Below, one piece after another: positions 59,698 through 64,000 of a stretch of 64,000 nt of DNA (the first letter of the stretch is position 1; every line of letters begins with the position of its first letter). The translations under genes and the position numbers were made by a program. Below the pieces are notes generated by a model that did no database searches, was not told the DNA's origin, and worked only from the letters and a program-made list of their open reading frames with translations. Origin of the DNA: Trema orientale (lineage: Eukaryota; Streptophyta; Magnoliopsida; Rosales; Cannabaceae); assembly GCA_002914845.1 (NCBI GenBank), contig JXTC01000024.1, positions 232,923 through 296,922 of the forward strand, in the 5' to 3' direction.

Positions 59698-62600
59698 ATG
59701 GCATTACAGCACACTCTTCTCCTACTCCGCTCTACTCCCTTAAAAACAGCCCCAAAGCTCATCTTCCCCAAAACCCCAAAGCGCTTCCTCTTCTTCTCCA
59801 CCACCGCCATGGCCTCTCCTTCTCCTCCTGCTCCTGCTCCTGCTCGCAAGGTACGACTTTCTATTTTTTTTTTTTTTTTGGTGGAATTGGTGAACTGAGC
59901 TTCGTGATGGATTTTGGTGTATGTGTTAGGTTTTGGTTCCGATTGCCAATGGAACGGAGCCGATGGAGGCGGTGATCACCATTGACGTCCTGCGTCGAGC
60001 TGGAGCTGACGTTACTGTTGCTTCTGTGGAGAATCACCTCCGCGTTGATGCTTGCCATGGAGTCAAGATCGTCGCTGATGCTCTGATCACTGATTTCAGC
60101 GAAAGCGTCTTCGATCTCATCACTCTACCTGTATCTATTTCTCTCTCCCTCTCTCCCTCTTTCTCTCTCTATAATTATTTTCTTTTGACTGTTCGGATCA
60201 CGAGAAACTTGGGGAAACACAAAGAAATGAACATCTTCTTGCTCAAAGCTAGTAGAAATGAGTTAAAGAGAATTCAGTTTTGATTGCTAACTTAACTGTT
60301 TCTTAAATCGGCTATTTGGCTGTTATTTCTTCCATAAATATACGCTTGAGATTGTACAGTCGTAAATCAAGTCCAAATGCATCGTTTAGGGTTTAATGTA
60401 TGACAAATTGTTGGAATCGTAATAATTTGCAGTTGAGGGTTTTGTTATAAATCTATATTCTATATGCTAGAATCGTTCTAATATGATTGTTGCTAAGACC
60501 ATGGAATTTGAGTCGAATTTTGATTTATTTTTGCTATTTTCATGCTATAGGGAGGCATGCCTGGAGCTACCAATCTTAAAAACTCTGGAGTTCTAGAAAG
60601 CCTGGTTAAGAAGCAGGCTGCAGATGGGCGGCTTTATGCAGCGGTATGTGCTTCCCCCGCGGTGGCGCTTGGGTCGTGGGGTTTATTGAAAGGCTTGAAA
60701 GTAAGTATACCGAACATCTACGGCTAGTTCAATTTCCTTGACATGATACTGATTACTGTGTACCTTAACAGGAAGTTTTTGATTTCTGACAGGCAACGTG
60801 CTATCCATCTTTTATGGAACAATTAGCGTCCACTGCAAATGCTGTCGAGTCGCGAGTGCAGCTGGATGGAAAAGTTGTAACAAGCCGTGGACCCGGAACT
60901 ACCATGGAATTTGCTGTTGCGCTGGTTGAGCAGTTGTATGGGAAAGAGAAAGCTGATGAAGTTTCTGGTCCATTGGTATGGTCTTCTTCTCTTATCTATT
61001 TTTTCGGGGGGGAAAAAAAAAGAAAAAAAAACCCAATTGCTTGTAGTTTTGTGGAAACATCTGTTTAAGAACAGTTGAATGAGAAAAAGTCAATTTGCTT
61101 GTGATGAGACACTATAGAATAATAACTTTATGCATTTGTTTGTGTTAAAAGTGTTCATGTACATTTCTGAAGTCTAAAGAGGTTCATTGCGAGGTTGAGC
61201 AGATAGAGTTTGTGTGGCAAGTGCATATTGGTGGTAGAGATTGAGATTTTAAACACATTAATAGAAGTGATAAAGCCATTTGTTGGCTGGGGTTGAAGAG
61301 GAATATATTGGACACGAAATTTTCACAAGAAGTTCTTCAAGATGAGGCAATAAATAGATTTGGTTTGAGAGATTGTCTACTAATTTGCATTAGAGGAAAT
61401 AGGATGTCTACAGAGTAATATTGCAAGGGCCTTTTACAGTTTGTAATTACTTGGCACTATTGGTTAGAAGTTTTCTTTTTGCGTGTTTCAGTAGTTCTAA
61501 TTAGTGAGAAACGCTATAAGACATGTGACTTTCTCTTAGTTACATTTTGATTTTTAATTAAATAATTCATGCACATGTAATTTATTTGTATGTTACTCAC
61601 AGACACATAATATGCAAATGTGGTATATACATTGCAGTACTGATTGAAAGGACTAAATTGCGAAGATTCAATCTCTTGTAGGATATTTCGCTAGAGATTT
61701 TAGTAAATTTCATAGGATATGAAACCATACTGTAAATGTTTCTGTTCTCAATCTAATGCAAAGAAGATCTTCTAATAACAAATCGTAAGGATATCTTCTA
61801 ATAGCAAATTAATGCAAGGATAATACATCAATTGATTTGATTCATTTCGCCGGTACATACAAAACCCCCCCCCCCCCCCCCCCCCCCGGCCCAAAAAAAA
61901 AAACTCTCTCTCTTCTTCCTCTCCTCCTCCCTTTTTACACCTTTGGAAGCTTTCAATGTAAGACAAATCCCATGTGCCACCCAAGTGGCCAAGGTTCTTC
62001 CTTTCAGTTAGGCTTTCTTTGTTCTACTTTTGTGGTATAATTGCATTTGCTTCCTCCACTTTTCCCATTGTCTTCTGTTGGTTGATTGTAAAAATTGCTC
62101 TCAGGTAATGCGATCTAACCATGGCCATGAATATACTATTAAGGAGCTAAATCCTGTGCAGTGGACATTCAGTGATAGCCCCAAGGTGAGATCTTTCTTT
62201 GTACTTTTGTTGTTGAGTTCTTTCTTTTATGTGCAGAATATATGTGGGGTTTTATAATTACATTTGGTAACAAATTAATCTAATAAGCATGAAAGATCTA
62301 CAATTGTACGTATTTCCTAGCTTGCTTTTGTTAGAAAGGATTTGAGTAACAACATTTGAGATGCTAAAGTCTAACACCTAATAGACTGTCATGGAAATTG
62401 TGATCAAAATTTCGAATATAAATGAAGCCGTAGCAAGATGATTTACCAAATGTACAATGGAGCGGTAAATCGACAATGGAGTGAGCTTACTTTGATACAT
62501 TTTGACCATTAAGATCAAGCCTTGTAGACAAGTCTTATCATCTGTTCACGTGACATCACCCAATCCTTCTCTGCAGGAGTATTATTGGTACTCTTTTTGT

Positions 62601-63779
62601 GGTTTTAACATGTAAAATCATCTGACATCAAATTAAATTAAATAAAACTTTACTTATATTTCTGGTGCTGCTAGAGGACAAATAATGGGTACAGTATTAG
62701 CACATGTAGAAGTGTGAGGTCAAATTTATGGACACTGTATTATAAGTAAAGAATACAGGAATTCCCAGGCTTAAACTGAGTAAAGATTGGAATTTCAATA
62801 GGGAAAGAATTCATTTTAGAGATATGAGCTGCTGAATTTTCTGATACCAGATCTGTCACAGATTCTTGCTTTTTCTATTTCTCAGAGATTCTTGTCTTCC
62901 TATTTTGCACAGATTCTCGTACCCGTTGCTAATGGCACAGAGGAAATGGAAGCTGTTATCATCATTGATATTTTACGACGAGCAAAAGCAAATGTAGTGG
63001 TGGCATCTGTTGAGGATAAACTACAAATTCTGGCTTCTCGCAAAGTCAAACTTGAGGCAGATCTGCTTCTTGATGAAGCTGCCAAACTCTCGTATGACCT
63101 GATAGTTTTGCCGGTAAGCTGTTTGTTCACCCCTTGATTAAGTCGTCATCCATCAACGAGCATTACTGATGTTCTTCATATTTGCAGGGTGGACTTGGTG
63201 GCGCCGAAGCTTTTGCAAAATCAGAAAAGCTGGTAAATTTGTTAAAGCAGCAAAGGGAATCAAATAGACCTTACGGAGCTATATGTGCATCACCAGCTCT
63301 CGTCCTCGAGCCCCATGGCTTGCTCAAGGTATGGCTCTCATACGGTCATACCATATTTTTGTTGTGTTTTTTGTCCTTTTAGTCCATGAAAGGACGAGTT
63401 GCCTGAGTCTAAGAAATATCTATCTTGTGCAAGTCCAGATAACCCTTTATAAATTACTGAACTACTTGCCACGAGTATATTTTTCAAACAGAAATTTGTG
63501 ATTGCGTCTCCATTCTCATGTTTCGGACATTTTCTGCATCTTTGTTGAGAAGCATGGTTTTCTTATATTCAGGGGAAGAAAGCCACGGCTTTTCCTGCCT
63601 TGACCAACAAGCTGTCAGATCAGAGTGAAGCTGAAAACAGGGTGGTGGTCGATGGCAACCTCATCACGAGCAGAGGTCCAGGAACTTCCATAGAATTTTC
63701 TCTCGGAATTGTGGAGAAGTTCTTTGGGCGCCAGAAAGCGTTAGAGCTTGCCAAAACGATGGTTTTTGTAAGCCCCTAG
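59698..63779 (+). CDS. DJ1B: DJ-1 homolog with two DJ-1/PfpI domains, plastid-type leader
   Basis: DJ-1/PARK7-like proteins of plants contain two fused DJ-1 domains; reported activities include glyoxalase-type and protective functions against oxidative stress. Eight exons, all phase 0: 59698-59850, 59930-60130, 60551-60700, 60793-60975, 62105-62185, 62913-63113, 63188-63328, 63573-63779; 438 aa, the length I recall for Arabidopsis DJ1B. Domain 1 (about 52-230) has the conserved Glu in [16 protein letters not shown] and the nucleophile Cys151 in VCASPA; domain 2 (about 257-432) has [16 protein letters not shown] and Cys356 in ICASPA. Both keep TSRGPGT. The first ~50 residues are basic and Ser/Thr-rich, like a plastid transit peptide; a second ATG at 59809 would give a cytosolic DJ1A-like form. 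The stop at 63779 is followed by AATAAA at 63882. Confidence 0.95.
61865..61887. repeat. 23-nt poly-C tract in DJ-1 intron 4
   Basis: Twenty-three consecutive C's followed by GGCCC, a poly-A run and a CT-rich stretch. It lies in the large intron between exons 4 and 5. Pure C tracts this long are rare in AT-rich plant introns and are hard to sequence, so its length is uncertain. Confidence 0.85.
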
Positions 63780-63881
63780 ACCCCATAGCTGGAATGTATC
63801 TCCGCTGTAGGACATGCTATTTACAAGTTGGATTCATGTTTGAGTATGAATCCACTTGGCGGATATGGTGATGTGTATAAA

Positions 63882-63887
63882 AATAAA
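63882..63887 (+). terminator. Poly(A) signal of the DJ-1 gene
   Basis: A canonical AATAAA lies 103 bases after the stop codon, followed by a T-rich stretch (AGAGTTGTTTTC). It is the best candidate for the near-upstream element; plant signals are loose and other sites may be used. Confidence 0.5.
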
Positions 63888-64000
63888 GAGTTGTTTTCAA
63901 TACTACTGAGCCAGCTACCACCGTGTCATAATGTCATTTTATAATTTTGGCTAGGCATAATATCACGAAATAGTAATAGACATTGAGAATGCATTTAGAT

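Overview
This is nuclear DNA of a flowering plant, almost certainly a eudicot. It holds intron-rich genes with AT-rich introns and GT/AG borders, plant-only families (IPT9, TBL, IDM1), long AT-rich intergenic stretches, and many small non-autonomous DNA transposons. Three isolated N's next to low-complexity tracts point to a draft assembly. There are no operons, CRISPR arrays or prokaryotic features.

Layout from left to right: the 5' part of a mitochondrial malate dehydrogenase gene (minus, cut by the left edge); IPT9, a tRNA isopentenyltransferase (minus, 11 exons, 3093-8571); a TBL-family wall polysaccharide O-acetyltransferase (plus, 10501-12809); an uncharacterised plant protein with three tandem ~100-residue repeats (minus, 13215-17330, with a 5' untranslated exon near 18.6-18.75 kb); a UBA2-type double-RRM RNA-binding protein (minus, 25082-26443, with several kb of probable 3'UTR exons and introns to its left); a transposon-rich desert (26.8-36 kb); a NUMOD3-domain gene (plus, 36133-40412); an IDM1/ROS4-type MBD-PHD-acetyltransferase (minus, 41921-51030, 5' leader introns reaching ~56.6 kb); and a double-domain DJ-1 gene (plus, 59698-63779). 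Exon borders were worked out by hand; for every gene the reading-frame phases close. Two donors (15345/15384 and 46226) remain uncertain.

The genes do not form one pathway. What joins them is shared ancestry: from memory, mMDH2, UBA2c, DJ1A and IDM1 are near neighbours in Arabidopsis (At3g15020, At3g15010, At3g14990, At3g14980), and mMDH1 and DJ1B sit together on chromosome 1. The window therefore looks like a conserved ancestral block, with IDM1 and DJ-1 in swapped order.

The desert and some introns hold recognisable mobile-element fossils: a 1.3-kb Mutator-like element with a 9-bp target duplication, two further TIR elements just beyond it, a 2.6-kb solo LTR with a 5-bp duplication, an hAT-type MITE with a perfect 8-bp duplication inside an intron, and two widely spaced copies of one foldback MITE family. 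I saw no clearly new biological system. The most unusual items are the triplicated repeat protein, the intron directly after the UBA2 stop codon with a coding-like exon downstream, and the foldback MITE family.
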